Shown: positions 1 to 5,457, counted from the stretch's first letter. The stretch is DNA of 6,218 nt from Deltaproteobacteria bacterium (GCA_003647375.1 QMMS01000268.1:1-6218), one strand, 5' to 3'. The notes: generated by a model not told the origin, from the sequence alone. Numbers and translations are program-made.

Positions 1-46
1 CACGGCAAGAGCTTACTGCAACCTGCACGGGCTCTGGAAAGGATAA
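1..46 (+). CDS. dfx: Desulfoferrodoxin / superoxide reductase, C-terminal tail (5' end outside window)
   Basis: Reading from base 2, the last 14 codons give TARAYCNLHGLWKG followed by TAA at 44-46. This matches the C-terminal signature of class I/II superoxide reductases (desulfoferrodoxin, neelaredoxin), whose conserved Cys-Asn-Leu-His supplies the cysteine thiolate and one histidine to the catalytic Fe(His)4Cys centre. Here these are the codons at 17-19 (Cys) and 26-28 (His). The family reduces superoxide to hydrogen peroxide in the cytoplasm, taking electrons from rubredoxin, which agrees with the rubredoxins further along. The stop lies four bases before the ATG of the ferritin relic, so the two were probably co-transcribed and translationally coupled. 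Whether an N-terminal desulforedoxin domain is present cannot be seen. The call rests on a short but distinctive tail. Confidence 0.85.
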   Translation, partial: TARAYCNLHGLWKG

Positions 47-50
47 ATCC

Positions 51-266
51 ATGCTGAACGAACACGTACAAAAAGCATTGGAACAATTCAATGCCTAAAT
101 GTATTCCTCCTATCTTTACCTGTCCATGCACGCCTGGTTCAAATCCATCAACCTGGATGGGTTTGCCAACTGGATGTATCAGCAGGCCAAAGAGGAGCTC
201 GTTCATGCTATGAAATTCTATGATTTCATCAACCAGCGCGGCGGCCGGGTCATCCCGGCCGCCATC
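51..266 (+). pseudogene. Ferritin, interrupted by an in-frame stop and truncated at its 3' half
   Basis: From the ATG at 51 the frame reads MLNEHVQKALEQFNA and hits TAA at 96-98. The same frame resumes at once with [10 protein letters not shown] and continues in clear ferritin sequence (GFANWM, then [15 protein letters not shown], then GGRV near 251). In bacterial non-heme ferritins the residue between Asn-x and (M/L)YSSYLY is the ferroxidase-centre glutamate, normally GAA or GAG, so one G-to-T change would create this TAA. The segment before it also looks one codon short (ALEQ where relatives usually have ALNEQ). The second iron-binding signature, Glu-Glu-x-x-His, survives. Homology fades around 252-266, after about 70 of the usual 160-170 residues; the remaining helices are absent and the ribosome-binding site of the next gene follows. 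Re-initiation at the ATG at 99 would give a 102-residue fragment that cannot form a four-helix bundle. Two separate lesions argue for a relic over a sequencing error. Confidence 0.85.
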
Positions 267-330
267 GGAATTTACGGGCGCGGAATAAACAATTGTTGCG
301 CCCTGTTGCCAACCCTAAGGAGGTATTATC

Positions 331-483
331 ATGACCAGTTGGAAATGCTCAAACTGCGGGTACGCCCTGGAGACGGACGCCCCCCCGGAACAATGCCCGT
401 CCTGTAAGGAAAAGTGCGAATTCCTGGACAACACCTGCTACACACCGGACTGTGAATTCGACGGAAAAGATAAACGCATATAA
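331..483 (+). CDS. Rubredoxin-like small iron protein, 50 aa, seven cysteines
   Basis: A 50-codon gene starting [11 protein letters not shown], with an excellent Shine-Dalgarno AAGGAGG at 317-323 placed seven bases before the ATG. Cys6-x2-Cys9 and Cys22-x2-Cys25 (CPSC) form a compact rubredoxin-type Fe(Cys)4 knuckle pair like the C-terminal rubredoxin domain of rubrerythrin, with only 12 residues between the pairs, shorter than in true rubredoxin. Three more cysteines, Cys29, Cys36 and Cys41 (in [13 protein letters not shown]), form a tail that rubrerythrin domains lack; similar proteins with this tail occur in Desulfobacterota and relatives. It is probably a cytoplasmic one-electron carrier for the neighbouring oxygen-defence enzymes, but its partner is inferred only from position. 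The flavodoxin gene follows after 19 bases, suggesting one transcript. The gene overlaps, in another frame, the non-homologous tail of the ferritin relic. Confidence 0.85.
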   Translation: MTSWKCSNCGYALETDAPPEQCPSCKEKCEFLDNTCYTPDCEFDGKDKRI

Positions 484-502
484 TTCATAGGGAGTCAACA
501 AA

Positions 503-934
503 ATGGGAAAAGTGCTCGTTGTTTACGCATCACGCTCGGGAGAAACTGAAAAAATCGCCAACCTCATCGCCGAGGGCGTACGCTTCACCGGCAACGAAGC
601 CGGTGTCAAGAACGTCAATGACATTAAAAATGAAAGCGACCTCCAGGGGTTTGACGGTTATGCCTTCGGATCCGCGACCTACCATGGAGATATGATACAG
701 GGGATGAAAACCATGCTCTTTCTGGCCGAAAAAGCAGGTCTTGAAAACAAGGTCGGGGGCGGTTTCGGTGCTTTTGGCTGGAGTGGCGAGGCGCCCGATC
801 GCATTTTCGACACCATGGTCAACGTATTTCAAATGGACATGGTATCCGGCCCCCTGAGATTGAAATCCAGCAGCCTCGGCGGCGGCATTCAAATGGCGCA
901 GGACTATGGAAAACAGATTGCGCAAAAACTATAG
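503..934 (+). CDS. Flavodoxin (FMN electron carrier), 143 aa
   Basis: A short-chain flavodoxin. The N-terminal strand and FMN phosphate loop are visible as VLVVYASRSGETEKIA (residues 4-19), the form S-x-S-G-E-T-E found in flavodiiron-type flavodoxin domains. A second FMN loop lies at GSATYHGDM (56-64) and a third at FGAFGWSGEA (88-97), where Trp93 could stack on the isoalloxazine ring. That last motif is typical of the C-terminal flavodoxin domain of flavodiiron proteins (FGSYGWSGEA-like), so this may be a stand-alone relative of that domain. The protein probably carries low-potential electrons in the cytoplasm, possibly to the oxygen-reducing enzymes nearby; the partner is not shown by sequence. 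The start is supported by GGGAG at about 490-494, eight bases upstream. No signal peptide or membrane segment is seen. It is followed by a 123-base gap before the next gene. Confidence 0.9.
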   Translation: MGKVLVVYASRSGETEKIANLIAEGVRFTGNEAGVKNVNDIKNESDLQGFDGYAFGSATYHGDMIQGMKTMLFLAEKAGLENKVGGGFGAFGWSGEAPDRIFDTMVNVFQMDMVSGPLRLKSSSLGGGIQMAQDYGKQIAQKL

Positions 935-976
935 GTATGATTTATTATAAACATTCAGCAGCTGCACTGGCCACTA

Positions 977-1014
977 TTGATGCGTCAACGCATGATATGT
1001 ATACCAATAAGGTA
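977..1014 (+). promoter_or_regulatory. Possible promoter/operator upstream of the zinc-ribbon-cydAB genes
   Basis: The 123-base gap between the flavodoxin and the zinc-ribbon gene holds nested inverted repeats: TTGA-TGCG-TCAA at 977-988 and ATGCG-TCAA-CGCAT at 980-993, followed by a short TACC-AATAA-GGTA stem at 1002-1014. TTGATG at 977-982 with an AT-rich TATGTATA stretch at 996-1003 loosely resembles a -35/-10 pair, though the spacing (13-15 bases) is short. This is the only place before cydA where a fresh transcription start seems plausible. The match is weak and no regulator can be named. Confidence 0.25.
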
Positions 1015-1047
1015 CTGGCAGGTGTTTCTAATGTAAAAAAAAATATT

Positions 1048-1052
1048 GGAGG
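1048..1052 (+). promoter_or_regulatory. Ribosome-binding site that fixes the zinc-ribbon start
   Basis: GGAGG sits six bases before the ATG at 1058. An upstream in-frame TTG at 1046 would place the start inside this Shine-Dalgarno sequence, so ATG 1058 is preferred and the four extra residues (MEVT) are not coding. Confidence 0.8.
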
Positions 1053-1057
1053 TTACT

Positions 1058-1243
1058 ATGTCCACACCCCAGCATTGTCCCGGTTATGAGCAGTTTAAAC
1101 ACCTGAAATCTTTTTCATGTGCATGCCCGGCATGCGGTGAAGCCAAAGAAATTTTTTCAGACGAATTCGAAAAAACGCATCTGTGCGAAAAGTGCGGCAA
1201 AGAGATAGATTTCACCCAGTGCACACTCGAGGGCAGTGCATAG
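1058..1243 (+). CDS. Small zinc-ribbon (or rubredoxin-like) protein of unknown function, 61 aa
   Basis: A 61-residue protein beginning MSTPQHCPGYEQF. It has a CACPACG block (Cys21-x-Cys23-x2-Cys26) and a CEKCGKEID block (Cys43-x2-Cys46), plus outlying Cys7 and Cys55, seven cysteines in all. The two CxxC knuckles 16 residues apart are the usual layout of a zinc ribbon; iron binding as in rubredoxin is also possible because the CPxCG and CxxCG turns are shared. I do not recognise a named family with a tested function. It lies 62 bases before cydA on the same strand and ends without a terminator, so it is probably co-transcribed with the cytochrome bd genes. That suggests, only as inference, a role in oxidase regulation, assembly or metal/redox sensing. 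The acidic and lysine-rich stretch between the knuckles and the absence of a signal peptide indicate a soluble cytoplasmic protein. Confidence 0.8.
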   Translation: MSTPQHCPGYEQFKHLKSFSCACPACGEAKEIFSDEFEKTHLCEKCGKEIDFTQCTLEGSA

Positions 1244-1305
1244 CGCTATCAGCCAACCCCAATCAAGCCTGTAGTCGATTGTTTACCTCTTCATAAGGAG
1301 CTGTC

Positions 1306-2616
1306 ATGGATGTTGTATTGCTATCGCGGCTGCAGTTCGCAGCAGCCACCATGTTTCATTTCCTGTTCGTGCCCCTGACCTTGGGCCTTTCGGTCATCAT
1401 CGCCGTTATGGAAACCCGGTACGTCCAGACAGGCAATGAGACCTATCTGAGAATGACCAAATTCTGGGGCAAACTTTTCCTGATCAATTTTGCCCTGGGC
1501 GTTGTCACCGGCATCACGCTCGAATTTCAATTCGGCACCAACTGGTCGCGCTATTCCGCTTATGTGGGTGACATTTTCGGCTCTCTGCTGGCCATAGAAG
1601 CCACCGTCGCCTTTTTTCTGGAATCGACCTTTATCGGCATCTGGATCTTCGGCTGGAAAAAGCTCTCCAAAAAGGCCCACGCCGCAGTTATGTGGGTGGT
1701 AGCCCTGGCCGGCAACCTTTCCGCCATGTGGATCCTGACCGCCAACGGATGGATGCAGCACCCGGTGGGTTACGTCATCAGGAACGGCCGCGCTGAGCTG
1801 TCGAATTTCGGAGCAGTGATCACCAATAAATTCGCCTTGCTCGAACTTGCCCACATGATACCGGCAGCCTTGCTCCTGGGCGCCTTTTTTGTCATGGGTA
1901 TCAGCGCTTACCACCTGCTTAAAAAACAGCATGTGGATTTCTCCACCAGGTCCTTCAACATGGCCCTGGTTTTCGGACTGGTGGCTTCCCTCGCCGTAGC
2001 GGCAACCGGCGACATGCACGGTGTGCACGTCGCCGAAGTCCAACCGGCCAAGCTGGCTGCCATGGAAGCCCACTGGGAAACCCAGACCCAGGCCCCCATT
2101 GTCCTCTTTGCCATACCGGATGAAGAAAACGAAAGAAACCTGATTGAAATCGGTAAAATACCCTACATTCTCAGCTTTCTCGGCTACCACGACATCAATG
2201 CCGAGGTTAAGGGTCTGCGGGATTTCCCCAAAGACGAACGGCCGCCTGTTCTGATCACCCTCTTCTCCTTTAGAACGATGGTCGCGCTCGGCACGCTGTT
2301 TCCGCTCCTGACCATCATCGGCCTGGTGTTGAGAAAAAGACTCATGGAAAACCCGTGGTACCTGTGGATCATGGTCTTTGCCATCCCCTTGCCCTACGTG
2401 GCTATTGAGATGGGGTGGGTCCTGGCAGAAGTCGGTCGTCAACCCTGGATCGTTTATGGTCTGTTGAAGACGGCGGATGCCGCCTCGCCGGTAGCTTCGT
2501 CACAAGTCCTGACTTCTCTGATAGGCTTTATATTGGTTTACGGTCTATTGGGAATGGTCGGCTTCTACCTGATGTTCAAAAATGCCGTCAAAGGACCTGA
2601 ACCGGCAGACGCCTAG
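1306..2616 (+). CDS. cydA: Cytochrome bd quinol oxidase subunit I (short Q-loop type)
   Basis: This is the catalytic subunit of the membrane bd oxidase, which oxidises quinol and reduces O2 to water. Family residues are all visible: His18 (E. coli His19), Glu98 and Glu106 in the IEATVAFFLES region (E. coli Glu99 and Glu107), and His183 and Met325, which correspond to the heme b558 ligands His186 and Met393. The quinol-loop pair is Lys249/Glu254 in the AKLAAMEAHWET segment, and GRQPW lies at 377-381. About nine hydrophobic segments can be followed. At 436 residues it is much shorter than the 522-residue E. coli protein, mainly because the loop between residues 255 and 315 lacks the long insert, placing it in the short Q-loop class. 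The start is supported by AAGGAG at 1295-1300. cydB follows after 83 bases. Bd oxidases in strict anaerobes are generally linked to O2 scavenging or microaerobic respiration. Confidence 0.97.
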   Translation: MDVVLLSRLQFAAATMFHFLFVPLTLGLSVIIAVMETRYVQTGNETYLRMTKFWGKLFLINFALGVVTGITLEFQFGTNWSRYSAYVGDIFGSLLAIEATVAFFLESTFIGIWIFGWKKLSKKAHAAVMWVVALAGNLSAMWILTANGWMQHPVGYVIRNGRAELSNFGAVITNKFALLELAHMIPAALLLGAFFVMGISAYHLLKKQHVDFSTRSFNMALVFGLVASLAVAATGDMHGVHVAEVQPAKLAAMEAHWETQTQAPIVLFAIPDEENERNLIEIGKIPYILSFLGYHDINAEVKGLRDFPKDERPPVLITLFSFRTMVALGTLFPLLTIIGLVLRKRLMENPWYLWIMVFAIPLPYVAIEMGWVLAEVGRQPWIVYGLLKTADAASPVASSQVLTSLIGFILVYGLLGMVGFYLMFKNAVKGPEPADA

Positions 2617-2639
2617 CCGTTATGGTGTAAGTCCAATTC

Positions 2640-2656
2640 AAGCATATGGCATGCTT
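2640..2656 (+). repeat. Small inverted repeat in the cydA-cydB gap
   Basis: AAGCAT-ATGGC-ATGCTT is a perfect 6-bp stem with a 5-base loop in the 83-base gap between cydA and cydB. There is no T run after it, so it is not a terminator. It could affect mRNA stability or the subunit ratio, or be chance. Confidence 0.4.
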
Positions 2657-2699
2657 CGTTGTTCGCGGCGGAACATGAAAATCGAATACGGGGGACAAA

Positions 2700-3728
2700 A
2701 TGGTTTTACAAGCAACATGGTTTTTTATCTGGGGCCTTTTGTGGGCGCTGTTTTTTATGACCGACGGTTTCGACTTCGGCGTGGGTACCCTTTACCCATT
2801 CCTAGGCAAATCAGATGAAGACAAACGCAAAATGATCAATTCGCTGGGCCCTCTCTGGGACGGCAACGAGGTGTGGCTGATCACGGCCGGCGGCGTTACA
2901 TTCGCCGCATTTCCCCTGGTCTATGCCGTGATGTTTTCATCCCTCTACACGGCCCTGATGCTCATTCTATTTGCCCTGATTCTGCGGGGTGTATCTTTTG
3001 AGTTCCGAGGCAAGGTCGATCACCCGCTCTGGCGCAAGGTGTGGGACACATGCATCTTCATCGGCAGTTTCGTACCAGCCCTTTTGTTCGGGGTGGCTTT
3101 CGGCAATATCTTTCAGGGCGTGCCCATTAACCAAGAAGGCATTTTCCAGGGCAATCTGTTCACACTGCTCAACCCCTACGGAATACTCGGGGGCCTGCTC
3201 TTTGTCGCGCTTTTTCTGGTCCATGGAGCCCTCTGGATCGCCATTAAAACCGACGGGGACCTTCACGACCGGGCGGCCGCCACGGCCAATCGTCTGTGGC
3301 CGGTCCTTTTAGGGATAGCAGTGGTCTTTCTGATCGCCACAGCCGTCTTCACACCGCTTTATGCCAACTATCTGGCCTATCCGGTGCTGTTTCTGGTGCC
3401 CCTGGTAGCTGTTGCCGCGTTGCTGGGCGTCAAGTATTTCCTGACCAAAAAAGCCTATTTCAAAGCCTGGTTTGCGTCTGCAGCCACCATTGTATTCTGC
3501 ACATTCTTTGGTGTGGTCGGTCTGTTCCCGAATCTGTTCCCGTCCAGCATCGACCCTGCCTACAGTCTGACGGCCTTTAACGCGTCGTCGAGCCCTTTGA
3601 CCCTTAGAATAATGCTGATCGTGGTTATTCTTTTCATACCGATTGTCCTTGTTTACCAGGTATGGGCCTATGTGATGTTCTCCAAGAAGTTGACCGAGGA
3701 AGACCTGTCCCTCGAAGAGGCCTACTAA
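2700..3728 (+). CDS. cydB: Cytochrome bd quinol oxidase subunit II
   Basis: The 342-residue partner of CydA. The family signature TDGFDFGVGTLYPFL lies at 21-35 (the acidic residues of DGFD are conserved in CydB), followed by GPLWDGNEVWLITAGG at 50-65, whose Asp54 and Glu57 are strongly conserved. A third conserved stretch is RGVSFEFRGK at 96-105. About eight to nine membrane helices are visible, ending with SPLTLRIM (298-305) and a last helix before an acidic tail (LTEEDLSLEEAY). Length is close to the usual 335-380 residues. GGGGGA at 2690-2695 is a usable Shine-Dalgarno for ATG 2700. Immediately after the stop comes a strong terminator, and there is no room for a cydX-type small subunit gene, nor are cydC/cydD seen in the window. 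It forms the CydAB heterodimer in the cytoplasmic membrane with the preceding gene product. Confidence 0.97.
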   Translation: MVLQATWFFIWGLLWALFFMTDGFDFGVGTLYPFLGKSDEDKRKMINSLGPLWDGNEVWLITAGGVTFAAFPLVYAVMFSSLYTALMLILFALILRGVSFEFRGKVDHPLWRKVWDTCIFIGSFVPALLFGVAFGNIFQGVPINQEGIFQGNLFTLLNPYGILGGLLFVALFLVHGALWIAIKTDGDLHDRAAATANRLWPVLLGIAVVFLIATAVFTPLYANYLAYPVLFLVPLVAVAALLGVKYFLTKKAYFKAWFASAATIVFCTFFGVVGLFPNLFPSSIDPAYSLTAFNASSSPLTLRIMLIVVILFIPIVLVYQVWAYVMFSKKLTEEDLSLEEAY

Positions 3729-3730
3729 CA

Positions 3731-3777
3731 ATAAAAGAAAATGCCCGCATAAAAATCATATGGGCATTTTCTTTTAT
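3731..3777 (+). terminator. Rho-independent terminator after cydB, possibly bidirectional
   Basis: A perfect 16-bp stem pairs 3731-3746 (ATAAAAGAAAATGCCC) with 3762-3777 (GGGCATTTTCTTTTAT) around a 15-base loop. The GC-rich top of the stem (GCCC/GGGC) is followed by a T-rich 3' arm and preceded by an A-rich 5' arm, the arrangement of a terminator that can work in both directions. It begins two bases after the cydB stop and closes the cydAB transcript. Confidence 0.85.
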
Positions 3778-3799
3778 GAGACGCGGCTGCGCCGCTATT
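3772..3799 (+). repeat. Copy 1 of a dispersed hairpin repeat following a terminator
   Basis: This 28-base segment starts in the T-rich arm of the cydB terminator and contains a GCGGC-TGC-GCCGC hairpin (3783-3795). It matches 24 of 28 bases of the segment at 5686-5713, without gaps. Both copies directly follow a terminator stem at the same offset. Confidence 0.7.
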
Positions 3800-3803
3800 A
3801 TTC

Positions 3804-3811
3804 AAAAGGAG
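3804..3811 (+). promoter_or_regulatory. Ribosome-binding site that fixes the cytochrome start
   Basis: AAAAGGAG lies five bases before ATG 3817. The longer frame opening at 3760 would begin inside the cydB terminator and put charged residues before the signal peptide, so ATG 3817 is the start. Confidence 0.85.
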
Positions 3812-3816
3812 AAGAA

Positions 3817-4158
3817 ATGAAAATCAGTCTGATACTTTTCAGCATCATTCTCGCTCTCGTTTCGATCGTCGCAGTCACCGGAGCTGCCAACCAGGGTGCT
3901 GAACAAATTAAAATCTACGGCGGGTCCCGGGGGGATGTATTGTTTCCCCACCATGCCCACCAGGACAGGCTGAAGGACTGCAACACCTGCCATGCCACCT
4001 TTCCGCAGGAAGCCGACGGCCTAAAAAAAATGAAAGAGGCCGGCCAGCTGAAACCAAAGCAGGTGATGAACAAGCAGTGTGTCAAATGCCATAAGGACCA
4101 GAAGAAGGCCGGCAATCCCACAGGCCCGACCACCTGCTCCAAGTGTCATGTTAAATAA
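3817..4158 (+). CDS. Secreted triheme cytochrome c (cytochrome c7 / class III-like), 113 aa
   Basis: A signal peptide covers about residues 1-23 (MKISLILFSIILALVSIVAV, then TGAA, with probable cleavage near residue 23-24), so the mature protein is periplasmic. Three CxxCH heme sites are present: Cys55-Cys58-His59, Cys88-Cys91-His92 and Cys107-Cys110-His111. Upstream, GDVLFPHHAH (39-48) matches the GDVKFPHKAH segment of Geobacter PpcA-type c7 cytochromes, whose two histidines are distal heme ligands. In PpcA a third distal histidine lies shortly before the second CxxCH; here that segment reads KQVMNKQC with no histidine, though Met84 is close by and His46 is an extra histidine. Such cytochromes usually carry electrons between inner-membrane and periplasmic redox partners. 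It lies after the cydB terminator and 31 bases before the flavoprotein gene; no convincing promoter of its own is seen. Confidence 0.93.
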   Translation: MKISLILFSIILALVSIVAVTGAANQGAEQIKIYGGSRGDVLFPHHAHQDRLKDCNTCHATFPQEADGLKKMKEAGQLKPKQVMNKQCVKCHKDQKKAGNPTGPTTCSKCHVK

Positions 4159-4189
4159 CTGAATCCACATTCCGCATTGAAAGGAAGTC

Positions 4190-5161
4190 ATGCTCGCAAT
4201 CGGCATACAGGGCAGCCCTCTCAAAAACGGAAGCACAGCGTATCTGCTGAAGCGGTGCATGGACGAACTCAAGGCCCAGGGCGCTCGGATCGAATTCATC
4301 GATGTGCCGCGCAAAGACATCAAGCCGTGCCGGGGGTGTGGGTTTTGTGAAAAAAAGGGTTTTTGTGTTATTAACGACGATGACATGTCCAAAGAAACCT
4401 ACGGACTGCTAAGAGAAGCCGAAATCGTGGTGGCGGCTTCACCCGTATTCTTTTACAGTGTTACCGCCCAGGCAAAAGCCCTCATCGACCGAACCCAGAC
4501 CCTCTGGTCAAGAAAGTACCGTTTCAAACTTTCCGACCCCTTGAAAAAAACACGTAAAGGCTGTTTTCTTTCCATGGGCGGCAGCAGGGGCCGGCAGCTC
4601 TTTGATGGCGTCGACCTGGTTGCCCGGTATTTTTTTGACGCTATCGATGCCAGCTTTGCAGGAAGCCTCACCTACCGCGATATCGAGACACCGGAAGACA
4701 TGCGCAATGTCCCCGGCCTCTCCGAAGATATCAAACAACTGGTTACCGGAAATCTGATGCCGGCCGAAAACCGGAAAAAGGTGTTGTTCGCCTGCAGGGA
4801 AAACGCATGCCGCAGCCAGATAGCCGGCGCCTTTGCACAGCGGCTGGGAGGTGAAAGACTGGATGTAATGACGGCCGGAAGTCTGCCGGCAAAAGAGGTC
4901 GATCCCTTAATGATCCAGGTGATGGCAGAAAAAGGGTTTGATCTGGCCTTTCGATCACCCCGGTCGCTGGATCAGGCCATTGCCCTGCACCAACCCGAAA
5001 TTATCGTGACCATGGGTTGCGGGGAGGTGTGCCCACATATTCCGGGTGCGGTGCAGATGGATTGGGACCTGCCGGACCCCGCAGGAAAACCAGTTGAATT
5101 TATGGAAAAAGTCCGTGATGAGATAGAAGAAAAGGTCTCCGAATTTATAAACACCTTATAA
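4190..5161 (+). CDS. Fusion of an iron-sulfur flavoprotein (Isf/FMN reductase) with an ArsC/low-molecular-weight phosphatase domain, 323 aa
   Basis: Residues 1-190 are an NADPH-dependent FMN reductase-like flavodoxin fold: GIQGSPLKNGST (5-16) is the FMN phosphate loop and ASPVFFYSVTAQAKALIDR (83-101) the second flavin loop. A compact cysteine cluster Cys47-x2-Cys50-x2-Cys53-x5-Cys59 fits the CX2CX2CX4-7C motif that binds [4Fe-4S] in Methanosarcina iron-sulfur flavoprotein. Residues 197-323 are a complete ArsC/LMW-PTP domain: VLFACRENACRSQIAGAF with CX5R loop Cys202 to Arg208, then TMGCGEVCPHIPG with Cys277 and Cys281 as candidate resolving thiols, and DWDLPDPAGKP with the family's general-acid region. 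Both halves look intact and are joined by a short linker (GNLMPAENRKK). Start supported by AAGGAAG at 4181-4187. Isf proteins reduce O2 and H2O2; ArsC domains reduce arsenate or dephosphorylate. Whether the flavin half feeds electrons to the ArsC half is unknown. No other arsenic gene is in the window. Confidence 0.9.
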   Translation: MLAIGIQGSPLKNGSTAYLLKRCMDELKAQGARIEFIDVPRKDIKPCRGCGFCEKKGFCVINDDDMSKETYGLLREAEIVVAASPVFFYSVTAQAKALIDRTQTLWSRKYRFKLSDPLKKTRKGCFLSMGGSRGRQLFDGVDLVARYFFDAIDASFAGSLTYRDIETPEDMRNVPGLSEDIKQLVTGNLMPAENRKKVLFACRENACRSQIAGAFAQRLGGERLDVMTAGSLPAKEVDPLMIQVMAEKGFDLAFRSPRSLDQAIALHQPEIIVTMGCGEVCPHIPGAVQMDWDLPDPAGKPVEFMEKVRDEIEEKVSEFINTL

Positions 5162-5173
5162 TATACTTTTAAA

Positions 5174-5221
5174 GAATTTAAATTTTCCCCGGCTTTAAAA
5201 AACCCGGGAAAATTTAAATTC
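5174..5221 (+). repeat. Large inverted repeat / stem-loop just upstream of the CX4C rubredoxin
   Basis: The left arm 5174-5192 pairs with the right arm 5204-5221: a 13-bp AT-rich stem (GAATTTAAATTTT with AAAATTTAAATTC), one bulged C, then CCCGG with CCGGG, around an 11-base loop (CTTTAAAAAAC). It starts 12 bases after the preceding stop and ends directly at the rubredoxin Shine-Dalgarno AAAGGAG (5222-5228). There is no T run after the 3' arm, so it is not a standard + strand terminator. It may be an attenuator, an mRNA processing or stability element, or a protein-binding palindrome. Confidence 0.75.
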
Positions 5222-5235
5222 AAAGGAGAATAAAA

Positions 5236-5415
5236 ATGGCCAACCCTGAAGAGATGTACCAATGCCAGACGGCCAATTGCGGCTATATTTACAACCCGGA
5301 CAAGGGGGACAGAAAAGGGAAAATCCCCAAGGGCACGCAGTTTGACGACCTGCCGGACGATTGGAAGTGCCCCATCTGCGGGGCCGGGAAAAAAATGTTT
5401 AAACCCCTTGGATGA
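5236..5415 (+). CDS. Rubredoxin with CX4C first knuckle (Rd-2 type), 59 aa
   Basis: A 59-residue rubredoxin. The second metal knuckle is the normal WKCPICGAGK (Cys45-x2-Cys48), but the first is Cys10-QTAN-Cys15, four residues between the cysteines where ordinary rubredoxins have two. The rest of the fold is recognisable: GYIYNP at 16-21, GDRKG, IPKGTQFDDLPDDW at 30-43 and a C-terminal KKMFKPL. As I recall, a second rubredoxin with this CX4C spacing was described from Desulfovibrio desulfuricans, so this is probably its counterpart. Such spacing may alter the iron-site geometry and potential. The protein should be a cytoplasmic one-electron carrier for superoxide reductase or the flavodiiron protein. 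The start is given by AAAGGAG at 5222-5228, directly after the large inverted repeat. A canonical rubredoxin gene lies 93 bases downstream. Confidence 0.92.
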   Translation: MANPEEMYQCQTANCGYIYNPDKGDRKGKIPKGTQFDDLPDDWKCPICGAGKKMFKPLG

Positions 5416-5441
5416 CCCGGATCTGCCGCTGAAGAAGCTTG

Positions 5442-5457
5442 AAAATGAATTCATTTT
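5442..5457 (+). promoter_or_regulatory. 16-bp perfect palindrome, candidate operator
   Basis: AAAATGAATTCATTTT is a perfect 16-base palindrome between the two rubredoxin genes. It partly resembles Fur/PerR-family half-sites (AATGA...TCATT) but does not match either consensus closely. Its right edge touches the candidate -35 element at 5456-5461, where a bound dimer could block RNA polymerase. There is no GC-rich core, so it is not a terminator. The regulator is unknown. Confidence 0.4.

Noticed and set aside
96..98. Recoding of the ferritin stop codon as an amino acid
   Set aside because: The stop is TAA; known bacterial recoding uses TGA (selenocysteine) or TAG (pyrrolysine), and the gene is also truncated downstream.
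99..407. A free-standing 102-residue protein starting at the ATG after the ferritin stop
   Set aside because: Its first 50 residues are the middle of a ferritin helical bundle and the rest is out-of-frame sequence over the next gene; it is better read as a relic.
977..988. TTGA-N4-TCAA as an FNR/CRP-type site
   Set aside because: FNR sites are TTGAT-N4-ATCAA, i.e. six bases between TTGA and TCAA; here there are four, so the spacing is wrong.
937..1089. A 50-codon frame beginning ATG ATT TAT TAT in the gap after the flavodoxin and overlapping the zinc-ribbon start
   Set aside because: It has no good ribosome-binding site, no recognisable motif, and overlaps the better-supported zinc-ribbon gene; it is probably chance.
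1321..2442. Long minus-strand frame opposite cydA
   Set aside because: It lies antisense to an unmistakable cydA, has low-complexity charged composition and no recognisable domain; it is a shadow frame.
3773..3801. TTTATG/TATTAT as a promoter for the cytochrome
   Set aside because: The -35 match is poor and the implied start would fall in the Shine-Dalgarno sequence.
3729..3816. A cydX-like small membrane subunit gene after cydB
   Set aside because: The region is filled by the terminator and hairpin repeat; no short hydrophobic frame with a ribosome-binding site is present.
4972..5454. Minus-strand frame of 160 residues across the ArsC domain and first rubredoxin
   Set aside because: It covers two well-supported + strand genes and the stem-loop, and shows no family motif.
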